From assembly GCF_050948175.1 (NCBI RefSeq), contig NC_135203.1:992001-1056000 (forward strand): a stretch of DNA of 64,000 bases, written 5' to 3'. Of this stretch, positions 38,314 to 51,700 are shown in pieces. This DNA is from Xylocopa sonorina. Its lineage: Eukaryota; Arthropoda; Insecta; Hymenoptera; Apidae. The stretch's first letter is position 1; each line of letters starts with the position of its first letter. The notes under the pieces are model-generated. The model did no database searches, was not told the origin of the DNA, and worked only from the letters and a program-made list of their open reading frames with translations. A program made the position numbers and the translations under genes.

Positions 38314-39899
38314 TTGAATAACCGTGATTTAATCGATGCTTAGATAAAATTTTTGAAGATATCCACATTTGTATTCGTCGTTACACTTTTTAAGCGAACG
38401 GTTCGATTTTGTCAATTTTTCACGGAATTTAGTAAAGAGAGTAACGAATGAAGCTTTTTCTAATTTGAAACAATATAACTCCTTTGTATAAAGAGATTTG
38501 AAAGTTTGCATCTCTCGTGATGCAATTCAATGATCGTTTAACAATTCTTTAATTGTGTTGATTCTGTGTTGACAATTATCGTGAGGTATTAAGGTGAAAG
38601 CAATATTCAGAAGTTCGGGTCTGTTACGGAACAGGTTCAATTACTTCGGTTTACACGCGACATTGTAAACAACGTCAATTAGGTTTTGCGCGGTGGTCGT
38701 TGTTAATTTGTTTGTCGGTGTGATTGAAGGCATGCAAACAATAAATTAACTATAATTACCTCCTTTGCCTCAGTGGCAAGGAGCAAAAAGTGTTGATGCA
38801 TGTGTGCGCGGCTACGCAGAGTATTCATGAACCAGTGAAACATAGTTGAGAAACGAGATAAAATGATGCGCGTGACCGATTAAAAGTAGGCACGATTGTG
38901 CGACTCTAATGTTGTATAATGCAATCTTTATGCATTGGTATGCACTAGGAATTTCATTGAGATGGAAAAAAAGTTTATTTTCGGTTTCATTCCGCGACGG
39001 ACAATTAAAAACGATATAATGCGGTGGTACACGTGTCTGAAAGAAGTTTCTGTTGACCGAACTACTGAAACTCGTGAAATAGAGTGAAAAGGAGAGGGAG
39101 GAGTGGAGGCGTTACGGTTAGGAACAAATCTGTTTGCACTGACAAGTTGAATGAACTTAAGCGAATCTCGGATTCGGGGTTGCGATACTAATTTGTCATT
39201 TGGGTATGTCGGGAATGATTTCGCGGAGCCTCTTGGCTCAGCCATAAAGTACAACGTTCCGAGAAATAAAAATCACTAAAACAGCGAGAGATCGTCCCGA
39301 GCGCCGCGATTCCTTCGTTAAGGTTGGCAAACCTTAAGAGGGAAATGAAATCTTTTTTATCGACGTTCCACGAAATTTCATGACTTTCTAGGGACTCTGG
39401 CAGAACCGTAACTCACCGAATTCCTAAGAGAACTCGATTCGTTTATGGTCAAGCAGTAGATCTGCTCTAAAACCGCCCCAGCGATTTCTTTTATTGGTCT
39501 ATTTTGCCTTTTGCTCGCGGTTTCCACATAAGTAAAACGGAAAACGCTAGTTTTCATCGCCGTTTGCAAGGAGCGTTTGACAAAAAGTTGTTTCGAGGGA
39601 AGCGTTACGAAAGTACGTGGTTCTAATCTTTCGATTCTCGGTATATTGAACTATCATTTCCAGCTTCGGTTAATTCAAATAGCCATACGTAATACGTAAA
39701 TTCCAGAAAGGCATTAATAATTCTAGCACAAGTCAATTACATCCAACATAGCGCAGGCAATACATTTACCGATCGTTATCGGGCAACAATTTATCGCTGT
39801 ATGTTTAACGTTCCAGCCATGGAGTTACAATGTTGTAGATCTTCCTACAATGCGTAGATTTTCTACCCCTGTCGATTTACAGTTCAATTGGAATCTTTC
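38314..39899. other. Noncoding DNA, no gene recognised
   Basis: Only short open frames (up to 108 codons) without domains. No repeat structure was seen except proximity to the foldback locus that starts at about 39900. Confidence 0.45.
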
Positions 39900-41105
39900 A
39901 AACAATTTGTACCTTTGACAAGTAAACATACCTTTATACTCGTTTATACTCAGCAGAGTAGCTGAATATATCAGACACGTATTTTTTTTATCTGCAATGG
40001 TCAACATACAAGGGGTGAAATCGATCCCCAAAGTTGAGGGTAAATAAGGAATCATTACTGTTTGAACACACGTACATACACTATGGTGAAATATTTTATA
40101 CCATTATTGTTATTAATTTGGCATAGTAGTAATCTTAAACTGATTATTATAGTTTCTAGTACCATGTAGTAACTATATTGGTAAAACCATTGCTATTATA
40201 AGTTTATTACAATAAATTAATTTAAATGCAATGCACTTGTAGAATGATCAATTCCAATCGTTGAACGAGAGAAAACTCGTAAAAGATAGCCCTGAACCCA
40301 ATTTAAATTAGTTCGAAATTTTTATATTGGCGCCTCGATTTCACGAATTACGAAAATTCCTGGAAGTTAGGTCATTTCCCAAGAAATGGCAAAATAAGAA
40401 TACCTCCCATACGATAGTGTTCTCCTGATACAGAATCTAATTAGCGGGATTTTTCAATCGAGGTGCCAATTTCTGAAATATATAAATTCCCACAGCTCTT
40501 TTCGGATACCTCCTATCAGGAGAACATGATAGGCGAGACGGTTATCCGCAATGTGCCAATCACTTCCAGGAATTCTCGAAATTATTGTAATCGGGATACC
40601 AAGATTCAAAATTCGAACTAATTTAATTAGGTTATTTTTACGAATTCCAATACTCGTTGCATTGCATTTAAATTAATTTATTCATTTGAGTAAATTACAA
40701 TTAAACTGTATTTTACTATGGTATAAACGTGATATACTTATAATACCAATCGTATTTGCATTCATTGAACAACTAAGTATACTGTAATACAACTAAAAAC
40801 AGCGTAAACATAATATGTACTTAATACGTGGTACTAGAAACTATAATAATCAGTATAAGCTTACTATGCTAGATTAATAATAATAATAACGACAACGACA
40901 ACAACAACAACGGCGTAAAATACTTCACCATAATGTACGACGTGTGTCCAAACAGTAAAGATTCCTTAGTGCTCAACTTTGAGAATCGATTTCACTGCCT
41001 AAATGTTGACCGATATTATCAACTACTCTCTACAAGTGTACCACGTTTGAATGAAATCGGCGAATAACACAGAGGTAGGTTTATTTGTGAAAAGTACAAA
41101 AAGTA
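39900..41105. repeat. 1.2-kb long inverted repeat (foldback or long-hairpin locus)
   Basis: Two arms of roughly 520-590 bp run in opposite directions around an 83-bp centre (40431-40513). Matching blocks from outside inward are 39906-39933 with 41073-41100 (24 of 28), 40139-40168 with 40825-40854 (29 of 30), 40212-40235 with 40658-40681 (24 of 24) and 40419-40430 with 40514-40525 (12 of 12). Further matches such as GTGAAATCGAT and TCAAAGTTGAG fill the gaps. The right arm is longer because of small insertions such as an (AAC/AAT)n run near 40877-40910. There is no coding frame. A competing inner pairing (40327-40340 with 40456-40469) suggests a nested or stepwise origin. It could be a foldback transposon, a MITE pair or a hairpin-RNA source. 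Confidence 0.88.
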
Positions 41106-44100
41106 ATTCTTACTATCTCGTAGCAAGTGAAACTTTTGTCGCGAAACAAAGAAAATCGGAAAGAACCAACTTAGTTGTTTTTTCGTAAGAGCAGATTCCG
41201 TATAGAGGAAGTAGATTGAAAATTTTCGTCAGCTAAAGGAGCTTAATACAGAAAGTTGATAAAGTCTCCGGGTTTGGTATTTTGTCGCGTGGTTAAGTGG
41301 CGCGCGAAACGGAGGCGTTCGTTGTTGGGCACGCGGGTCGGTCGACGATCGTTATAGAAGAAATTCCAACGACAAAGCTCACGCCGGCTGGTTAGAATAA
41401 GGACTCGCGTTAACTTCCTGAACTTGGTGAGTATCGCCGGCTTAATGAAATTCTCCGTCTGGTAGGAAGACTCCGTGAACAATTTCGCGTCTTTATCGTG
41501 AAAACGGGCAAGGAAGGAAAGCTGCCAACTCCATTTAGGGGCTGCTATCATTACGCAGCCCAGATATGCTGGCAGGTCGTTACGCCTCGAGCTGTAAGCA
41601 TTACTACACAAGTAAAGAGCCCGCGTTTGCGACGTTCACGACGCGTGCTTTCGTCCGATCTATCTTGCCCGGGGTGTTTGTATAAAGCTAATTTAACGAT
41701 AAACGTAACGTATACAGATGCGCGTAGAAGAAGGGTGGAGCAAGCCAGTGGCACAGAAATACACGACAACAAGCAGGAGAGATTGCAAAGCAAACGGTTG
41801 GTACGCGAGATGGCTATAGTTTGGCACACCTCGTTCGCTCCATCTAGGATTGTCTTAGGGGAACAACAAATGGTTCGAATAAGAATGCATTTATAGCACT
41901 ACATTTGACAGAAAAGAGAAAATCAGGTTAATTGCCGTGGCGAATCTGTTGTTAGAACGGGAATCGTATCGAATCGGATACATGTAAAATAGGATCGTTT
42001 ACATTGGATTACATGGATATGTAAGTTCGTTCTAACTTGTATTCGTTACAACGTTTACGGCCATTTTAATCCATCTCCATTCCGTTCTCTGTTTTAAACT
42101 CATTCGAACGCCTCGATTCGAACAGGAGCCAGAGCAATACCAGGGAATTCCGGTGGTAACGTTCACGGAAAACAAATCGTGCGTCATGTACGTGGGAAAT
42201 TCAACAGGTTGAGAAATAGAAGACGTTAAATCCGACTGGTACGCCAAAAATTGAAGCTGCTCGACAGAATGGAAAAGCCTTGCTTTTCTTTTCTCTTTCT
42301 CCTTTTCTCTCACGATCCTCTTTCTCTTTTACTTCATTTTCTGTTCGGTTCTCATGTTTCTCCTCGACCTTCAATATCCTTTTTGTCTACTTGCACGTGC
42401 ACCACTGCTTCTATGTATTTCTGCCCTTTTCTTTTCCTTTATTCCCACCTACTGTGACGTTTCTTTCTCTCGCTTCTTCTTTCCTTTTCCCTCAAGTTTT
42501 GATTCTCTAGTAGTGGTTACATTTGGTTCCCACTCGTCCCTCCCTTCGCGTTCTGCGTTTCAAGTTTCATACTACCACCATCCCCGTCCCGCCTTCGTCT
42601 CTCCAGTGCTACTGCTTTCAATTTCTTTCTCTGTTTTTTTCGCTCTTTGTCCTTTTCTCGAGTTGCATCTCCTTTTGCACCGATCTTTCAGCGGCCGGTA
42701 AGCCTTGACGGATTCGAACAGTTGGGCACCCCTACCACGGGGTTGTACCTCCTACCACGGGTATTGCAAACCCCTTGGAGTAGCACTCGTAACATCTCGC
42801 TAATACCTATTATATTAAACTCTCTCGTCGCAAAGGGGACCATTGTAAAGGCCTTTTGTTAAGTGCAAACGTATAAAGCCAATTTAAACCGGCGCTTTAA
42901 TCAAAAGTCGTCATAGTAACCGGTCGTTCGCGCGTGTACACGCACGCGCACCAGCGTACAGCCGATTAAAGCCAACCGATTGGCAGAAAATATTTGCGTC
43001 CCCGCGGTGATTTACATGGGCCAATTAAGCTACGGGGGGTACGCATCGAGTGGCGAAGAGCACGACAGAGCACAATGCCTCCTTGAAGCTTTGTTTAAAT
43101 CTAATTTGTAATATTGTTTGCTATACGTCGTCGTTGCAATTTGTAAACGGCGATTATACCCTCTTCCTGTGACAATTCTCTAACGCGTACCGTTTTCGAT
43201 CGTAATTGCTGACAACAAGAGCGTAGAACTTAAACATCCTTATGCAGATTTCTCTTGCGCAAAATAACTTGCAAATTCCACATTAAAATTTAATTTGCAA
43301 TCTCGGCGGTTGGAAGATCACTCGTAACGCTTGGCTGTTTCCTAGAAAACGGGCCTAGATTTTTATCGGTAGGCGTGCAACCAGCGTTAGAACAATATCA
43401 TCGAAAGCAAATTCATAGCTCGTGGGAAAGGAATGCGCGGATACCGTGAAGAAGGGGAAGAGAATCCATCGCGTTGGCCTACGGTGAAACGGGGAAAGGG
43501 AAGAGAACACGAACCACGTGAAAGGAACGGGAGGTGAAGATCCAGTAAGAGTAGAAGATGAAGAAGAAGAAGAAGAAAAAGGAATAGCGGTGGTGGCATC
43601 GTGCCAACGATCGATTGCAAGTATACAGCCGTGTGGTTTCAGGTTGAACATCGAGGAAACAACTCGTAGGGAAAGCGCATATATCCGGGGTACACGTTCG
43701 CGGAGTGGTCGAGAGGGTTAATAAAACCTGTCTGCACTCTCTGTATGCACTGCAGATCTAAAGTAAACGTAGTCTATCCCTGTACCACGAGACAAGTTGC
43801 GTATCGGCAGACTTCTATACACCCCCATCTCCCTACTCTCACCCTTCTCTACTCTTTTCTCGTTACCCCGTTTTCTCATTTTCTCGAAATTGTTTCCTTT
43901 TGTTTATCTCTTCCCTGTGTACCTTCCTTTCGCTTCTTTTTGTCTGTACCTCTTTTTCTTGGTCCATTCGTGTCTGATTGGATTTCAGTCCTTCCATTTC
44001 TGAATTGTTGTGCAATTCTATATAGTTTTTTTTTGTTTGGTTCCTATTCAAATATCTATTTTTGTTTTCCTCCCTTCAAAAATGAATTCTCGCACGGGAA

Positions 44101-45724
44101 CATTAAAGCAATAATAACGAGAAAAAGGATCTGGGCCGGAAGTTCCTGTACTGAATCGTTGAAAGCTTGTACTTAAGCGGTCGCGCGGCCCTCGATAAGA
44201 AAAATATCGAGTTACATTAAGCGGCCATAAATTACCCTCGATCAGTCAAGCTCTACGACTTATTATCATCGATTGGTATAATTAATAATTTCTCACAGGT
44301 CGTAGATGTCTCGGGGTCCTTACAGTTTATCAGCACGAAAAATTACCAACCTCCACGATGAGATTTCACTTAACGTTCGAACTCGAATTCATTGGTTCCG
44401 GGCAGCAGTGTCCATTTACGCGCGAACGGTGTCAGATATTTAGCCGAGCGCGTTGTTTTGAAAACGCGGATTCATTTTATTATCCATGAACGTCGGGTAA
44501 TAAGTTAACACTGTTGACGGGACGTGCCACGATACCAAACAGAATCTCGATTCCACCAACCCTATGTACACGAAGCGGTGAAACGTTGCAAAATTCGAAC
44601 GCAGTTAAGTCCGATTTACAATGCCGCGACACGTTGCTGCGAAAGTCGTCTTGAAATTTAACGCGGGGCATAAATTACACTCAGGTCGATCGAAATTTTC
44701 AGGATTAAAGTCAATGCAGAAGCGGTAACCTCGATACATACCATAAACGCGTGTGTTATATACGCGTATACAACTATGCTAAATTATGGCGTTACTCGGT
44801 GAAAAGAGGATCAGATGGAAGGGACGAAGCATGTGGTGAAAATTTCGTGGTGGTGCGCCCCGTCGCATCCTCGAGAATGTCTCGGAGCGTAATTTTATAA
44901 TAATAGGACGAGGGGAGAAGCAGGGAAGGGAGTCCCGTTTCTAGCCCGTCTGCGCCTCGTCTCTGGCAGGTTTCTGGCCCTGAACCTGATCCGAACCTGG
45001 CCCGAACTTACCGCTCCTCTCTATCCTCGGCCCAAGTTCGTGTCCGCCAGCCCGCGGCTTACCTTTTCCCGTCCACGTCTTCTCGGTCAGTTAACTCAAT
45101 TATCCGCTCTCCAGCGTAACGAAATATTCCTTGAAAATTATATCCCTTTTCTCCGAAGTGATCTACGATCGAGTCCCCCCTCCTCCAACCCGCACAAGTC
45201 CTATGGTTTTCGCTAGTTTTATTCACGCAAACGTTCCGACTCGTTCTACGGGTTTTTTTACTATGTTAACTTCCTAGTTCTCCACGGTGCACAATTTGCA
45301 TCGTAAATATTTGCGATGTTCATTGCAGTTAGCTGTTTTCAAAAGCAGCATGCTTGGAGGTAAATGTTTTTTCCATTATCTGTTTCTAAACGCCAACGGA
45401 AATTGTAAATAACGCGAGCGAAAGGTACCGTGTTGGCGTGTTTTTGTATCCACCGAATACCAAGTTCCCATGTGTGCAGGTGTACCCGTTGTAAATTCTA
45501 TTTTTGAGCGTTCTAATGAGTTGTTATCACGGCATAGGGAGAGCAGCAGAGAGGAAAACGTAAAAAGAAAATGAAGAAGAAATAGAAGTTTAAAGGATTT
45601 TCTTGCCACCTATGTCTTGTGATTCGCTGTACAAGTCGTAAGAAGAAGGCATATTATTATAATTCTGAAGTAACGTATTTTGGCAGCGCGATGGCAGCGC
45701 CAACATAATATGCCGTGTCTGTCG
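41106..45724. other. Noncoding DNA with strand-asymmetric pyrimidine/purine blocks
   Basis: The plus strand is strongly pyrimidine-rich at about 42275-42690 and 43805-44060 and purine-rich at about 43485-43585, including a GAAGAAGAAGAAGAAG run near 43558-43576. Phe/Ser/Leu-rich and Glu-rich open frames here follow from this bias. No domain-bearing exon is seen. Confidence 0.5.
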
Positions 45725-45793
45725 TATATAGCGGGCGGCGCTCAGACGAGCAGTTGATTCTCGTTCAACTTTCGCCTAACTCTTCAAGCAGCT
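45725..45793 (+). promoter_or_regulatory. Possible TATA promoter and short leader exon
   Basis: TATATA at 45725-45730 is followed 27 bases later by an initiator-like GCAGTT (about 45750-45755), close to the usual arthropod spacing. Downstream, CAGCTG followed by GTAAAT at 45793 matches a splice donor, and there is no ATG between them, as in a noncoding first exon. A leader exon joining the acceptor at 56098 upstream of the 7TM gene is conceivable but pure inference. Confidence 0.25.
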
Positions 45794-48700
45794 GGTAAAT
45801 CGAGACAGCAACACATTACGCCAACAATAGCTTTTTGGCCACTGCAAATGTACATAAGGCTTCGTACGGGTTCAGCTGGGTGCGTGTTTACACTCCACTC
45901 GCAGTTTTAGAAACCGACAGTGAAGCGCGTATCTGTAGAGTTTTAATGCTACGTCTAATATAGTTCGAATAGACGTAGACGAGCCGCTTAGACGATCTCG
46001 GAAGTGTGCTGGAGAACTGCGCGCGACTGCTACTAGACGACATGCTTGCAACGTAATGATGCATGATCCACCAGATAAATGGGAGCCATGACCCGTATGT
46101 ACATGGGCCGGTAGGAGCGTTTTTCATCCTAGTTTGGTCATCATACATTTCCCTGCTTCGCTAGTGCAGTATTTTACGAAAATTATTTAGACTAGAACTG
46201 TATGTTATATATAGACAGGAAATCGGCAAAGAAATTTTATGATAATAATGCTTCAAAGTTGTTACGTGAATTTGTCCCGGGTACGTGCAATATTACTTTC
46301 GTCGAATGTTTCTGAGAATAACGACGCAGCGTGAATAAATGTATTGAAATCGTCAAGTTTCGGTGAAATCTGGCTTTGTTTATAGAGCAACGCTTCCGTA
46401 TTGCAAGTACGAGGGAACATGAACGATTGCGAGCAAATGTTTGCCCTCGTCTGCCTGCTTATTCAGTGTAGACGCACCAACGGCAACGAATCGATGTGAA
46501 ACGACCCGCAAATGGGGTTTGTCGCGCCTTCTGCAGCGATTGTGCAAAGGTCTCCGTAAAATATGTCGCGAGTGAAGTGATCACTGTGCTTATACGAAGA
46601 TTAATGATTCACTCAATAATCATTCCCAAGTAAAATCGAGGACAAGTACCGATGCCGTCTCTCTATTACGTTTCACGAGACTGCGAGGTGTTATTTATGC
46701 TTCGAATAATTGAACGATCCGGTAGAAACAAGAAAACCGTATGTAAACACAGTCACAGTAGAAGAACCTGTTTCACAGTGAAATTAAATTTGCCTTCTTG
46801 GTGTATTTATTAAACGGTACTGTTACGTACAAGAAAGTGTATATACTTTATTGGCGCGTGCCTACGGCCTGAAACCGGTTAAACCGTATCAGCTTTCCGG
46901 CCATCAATGAAACGCGACAACTTCCTACCTAAATGTAGGTCATTAAGCGATTAATATTTCCTTCATTTGTTTAACGATTAAAGAGACGGCGACTCTTTTG
47001 TTTTTTGCTATTACTAAAATAAAACAATCGCTTTCAAAATTTCAATTACCATCGTTATCTGTTACTTCGGTGGTTAATTAATAAACGTGCCGAACAATGT
47101 TCTTATTCAGTTCACGAGCAGTTAAAGTCTTCAAAGTTGGATGAATCGAATTTCGAAATCCTTGGTAAGTTCGCGCGATAAAACTTGACGAACTAAACTC
47201 GCACAGTGCGCGCAACCGTCGTACCCTTTTATCGTTTCTACTCTTGCTACTTGTACCGGAAACGTGGAAACTGGTGCGTTCGAACTTCACTAGATACGAG
47301 GAGTGTTCCGGAAAAAATTCTTCGAAGACACTCTATCGCTCGCGAAGAGCACAAATTCGTTCTATCGATATTATCGACACTTTAAAAGATACAAAGCACA
47401 CCTGCGAATTATACTGCAATGCCGATCGTGTCGTAGGGTTAAAAAATTCGAAAGAATCAAGTTCTATCGTTTGTTTTCCATTCCGATCAATCTTTTTGTA
47501 AGCTTGTAAATACACGAGTGCTCGTTACAGCTCGTCGGCTTTTACGCCGACTTTTCTGATCAACGTTTCCACGTTAAGGGGAAAGACGGTTACGACATAT
47601 TCTTGTCCTCTACGCATCGTCTTAAGTGTGTATACTTGTGTTAAATGTTCAGTCAAGTGCTGCGAGTTTAATCGTGGGTACAGGTGGCGCATTAATCGCA
47701 GTGAAAAAAAATTTATAGAACTGCAAGGACCAATGCATGGTAACGTCACGCGTCTCACAGACTGTGAACGAGCATAATAAAATTGTACTTGTGGCGTATA
47801 ATTAGCGATAATGGGCATACCTTTAGACCCGCTAGTGTTGAGCGGGATTACATTGAGATTAATGAACGGAGCTGCTGGTTTATTACCCTTTTTCAAGTAT
47901 CCCCTTCTTCCTATTGTTTTCCTATTTTTTGTGTTGACAATTTTTCGTATACACGCTCAAAATGTTTTGACGAAAAATTCGTTTTCCAACTTTATATACG
48001 CGATTTAAAACGCGAAAGAGTGCACAGGGATGAAAAGACAATCGCTAGTAGAACGAAATAGACGAGAGAGTAGAAAGGAGAGAGATATACATTTTTTATG
48101 GCACAATTACGGATGATTCTTGCGGCGATTTAAAATCATTCTGCGAAAGTTTACAAAGGAGAGTTTAAATTGAAGCGATTTTAATGTTATCATCACTCGG
48201 ACGAGTTTTCTGCTATTGTATTCCGCATCGCGCGTCCCTTGCCGCGTCTTTGTTTTTCGAAAGAAACAACGCCTTCTGCTACAGAATCCTCCATCCTCCC
48301 GCCCCCGCCCCCCCTACCTCCTCGTCTGTTAAAGAGAAATAATTCGTTGCTAAAGCAAACGTACCGTGAATTCATTGGAGCACAGTAGCAATGGTGCAGT
48401 TAATTATTTCCAGGTGTAATTAATTATATCCATCTGGTGTTATCACTCGACGCAAAAATGAAATTATCAACGTACTTCTGACATTGTCATCCGTTCCGAG
48501 CGGTGAAACTCCGGCAGTAGTAATTAACTGTCTCTTAATTGCCCGAAAGAATATGTTTGCATTACGATTTAACCCGCACAAACTGTGGAATGATATGAAG
48601 ATTCTTTTAAGTTTGAAAGTGGATATCACAAGCGTGGAAGAAGTACTGAGAAAGCTGTTTATATGAAACCACGATCGAATTAACAAATGGTCTTCGCTTC

Positions 48701-51700
48701 GAAGTTGATTTAATAATCAACCAATTGATATCTTTTCGTTTATTCGCATGCATTCTTCCAATGCGGATGCGCTTTCCCTCGAAGCATCGACAGATCGAAG
48801 TTCTCTAATCCGCCATGTCTAATGAATAATCGATATACATGGCGGTTCTGTCCGTGAAATCTTGCTCAATACGTTTCACTCGCACGCGGCGTTTCTTACT
48901 CAATTACGCTGAGCGTGGCGCGCGCGGAGCAGCTCTCGAGGTGTTACACTTTTTTTTTACTTTCCGTGGACTTTCGCAGTTTTTCTTACCTTTACTTTCT
49001 CGGTATCTTTATCCCGACCTGCCCGCATGCAAAACTGGGCGTGGCACCAGCTAGTATAAAGTTCTACAAAGGTTAGTGCGCGGACCACGTCGAGGTTATC
49101 TTTTAGTTTTTTCGCTAGTTACGCTTTAGCGGCAGGTACCCAGGGCGCGAAACACGTTCGTCTACTGTGAAATTGTATCACGTAATTGTACCGGCTAACG
49201 TTTTCGACAATTTGTTTGTCTCTACGTCTGAAATAATTGGAGAACTTTAGCACCGAAGTATTCTCGCTTAGTTACAATTTGCCGAGTAAATCAAAGTAAT
49301 AAATAAGGGGAGGGAGGAGGAGTTCCCCGACCATTTACTGAAGACATTTTCAATTTGGGAGTTGCGCGAACACTTTGTAACCTAGAATTCGTTTATGTAG
49401 CGACAATTAAGTAATTGAAACGATTCAATTTGGAATTGAATTCTTAATATATTCGGTGACGTACATTCAGTACTTTGACTTTAGTTTATAAAAGTAATTA
49501 TAAAAATATACTTGGGAAATTCATCCTATACATCTGCGTTCTTATCCCTCCAGAGTAAAGTGTACGTAATAACTTGAAAATTCACAAAACAGGCAATCAA
49601 GGAAGTTCGTTTTACAAGCAGCAATATCCTCGACAGAAAAGAAATTAATGATGAATTCGTCTAATAAAACAAAACGTCAAACGAATTTCTACGTAATTTT
49701 ATATTTCTCGGAAAAGTAATCCCCGTTCGATCCACCTGAACCACACCTCCATTAAATTTTCTTTCCACATTAATTCGCATCTGAATTTATCCCCGCTGCA
49801 ACACCGCATCTGCATCAGGGTGGTGGTAGAAAAAAAAATATCTAGAGCGGTTCGACCTAATTATCCGAACTAAGATAATAGAGTGACTTCCATTACGAAG
49901 GAAATTTTGTCCGGTAGCATCTGGAAGGAAAAATTTTTATTACGCCTCAGGGATAATCTTCCATGGATAGCGCAAGCCCGTCCAGTATGTATTGCAAATA
50001 CACGAGAGAAGGAAAGAGATGGGACAGTTAAAAAACGGGCATTAACCGTGCAGTAAAAGGAAGAACTTTAACTCTAAAATACGAGAGGCACGACGTAGAT
50101 GGCAGGATGAAAATAGAATAAACCAGGATGAAATGATAATGAAAATGAAAACAGCTAAGTCTTCATGAATATTGCTGTTGCGGAGGCTTATGTTAGCGAA
50201 AGCGAAATTGCCAATTAACAGTATTACTGTTTGCCGCTTGGAAATAGCAATCTGTCCTTCCTAGGGTGTGCCAATCTGAGACACTACTGGCATCATACAA
50301 TGTCCAATGTATAAACTGTTTATCAAGCTAGTTTCGTAGACTACTATACCCGCCATTGATATACGTGCTCATTTTTTTTGCGACTTTTGAAATATTATGT
50401 TTACCATCCGCCGTGTTTGTTCGCTAGCAAGAAGAACACTTCATTAGCCTCAGTGGATTTTCACTGACTAAGAAAGTTTTTTAATCTTATATTCAAAAAA
50501 TATAGTTTCATAGTTAACCACTTTCGTTCCTTATTTTCATCCTTTCGTTATTATTTTTTTTTTCGCTGTCTAATTTAAAGCTTTTAAAAGTGTACACCAT
50601 TCGCTATCATGTTTTACGGTTATCGTAGTAGCGAATAATATTTTTTGCACGATACATTTTTTTATCAACAAAGTTATATACTGCTTCTGACCAAAAGGTA
50701 CGATTGTTTTAAACAGAAAATCGGACTAAAACCTCGAATTCAAAGGGAATAAATAGAGGGCATGTAGAAAGAAATCCCCAGGGAGTCCATTGTGGAGATA
50801 CAGTTCAGCATTTTATTCTCTAAAAATATTTACCATGTATGTATATTTATACGCGTGTACATACATATGTATGTAATATGTATATTCATCGGTACATACC
50901 TGGTGCTTGCATACTTTCAAACGAAATTCCCAAGGCGCTCGTGTTGCGCGGACATAAAGCAACGATCGCGTGTAAACGCTTCGATCTCACGAGAGAACAA
51001 CCTGTTACGACTAACAAAGTAGAATTGGAAAATTTCTCGCCTGCCAACCAGTCCCGACCGAGAAAGAAGAGGCTGCTCGTCTTTGTCCGCCCAACACGGA
51101 GGAGGAACAAGAGGCGAACTCTCGCCCCCTCGCGAGATAATGCTTCCCAGGAGACAAGCTCGTAAAGGCGGATAATTGCACGTGAAAGTGAACGCTGCTA
51201 ATCCCCGCGGTGTATCGGTCGTAAGCGCGCGCTCACACATTCGTTCGCGTCGCAAAGCTGAATTCCTCGCGTGACTCAACCTGCCTGATCGCGCTCGTCC
51301 CTATCTCGGCCAGATGGTTGCTCGTTGCCGGTGGTGCGTGTACCATGTGCATTACGTAGAAGCGACTTGTACTCGCCGTGCTGAAACCGCTGGTTATTGG
51401 AAGAGCGCACAGTTATCGGGATAATTCTGAGTAACGATATTATCGACACCTACACCGCTGTGGAAAGTAACGGTTCGAGTGTCATCCCCAAAGGCCAAAA
51501 GAGCTTTTGGTCCACTGTGTGCTGTTTTGCTGTTCTCCCACGGCAAGATAACAATCGAGAGCAAAATTTGTTTTAACAGTTATCATTCCCGCTGGCTCGA
51601 ATCCATTCTACGGTATCTAGGGTCGTCTGTCCTGCCAAAATGCATCCTTCCCGAGCCATTATTTTCGACGATATCGGCCGTTTTTAACGGGAATCCGTCT

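Noticed and set aside
42251..42708. Overlapping Phe/Ser/Leu-rich open frames resembling membrane segments
   Set aside because: They arise from a pyrimidine-rich strand in three frames at once, which indicates base composition and not a protein.
43699..43735. GGAGTGGTCGAGAGGGTTAA resembling a tRNA-Ser/Leu A box
   Set aside because: No B box (GGTTCGANNCC) and no acceptor stem follow at tRNA spacing.
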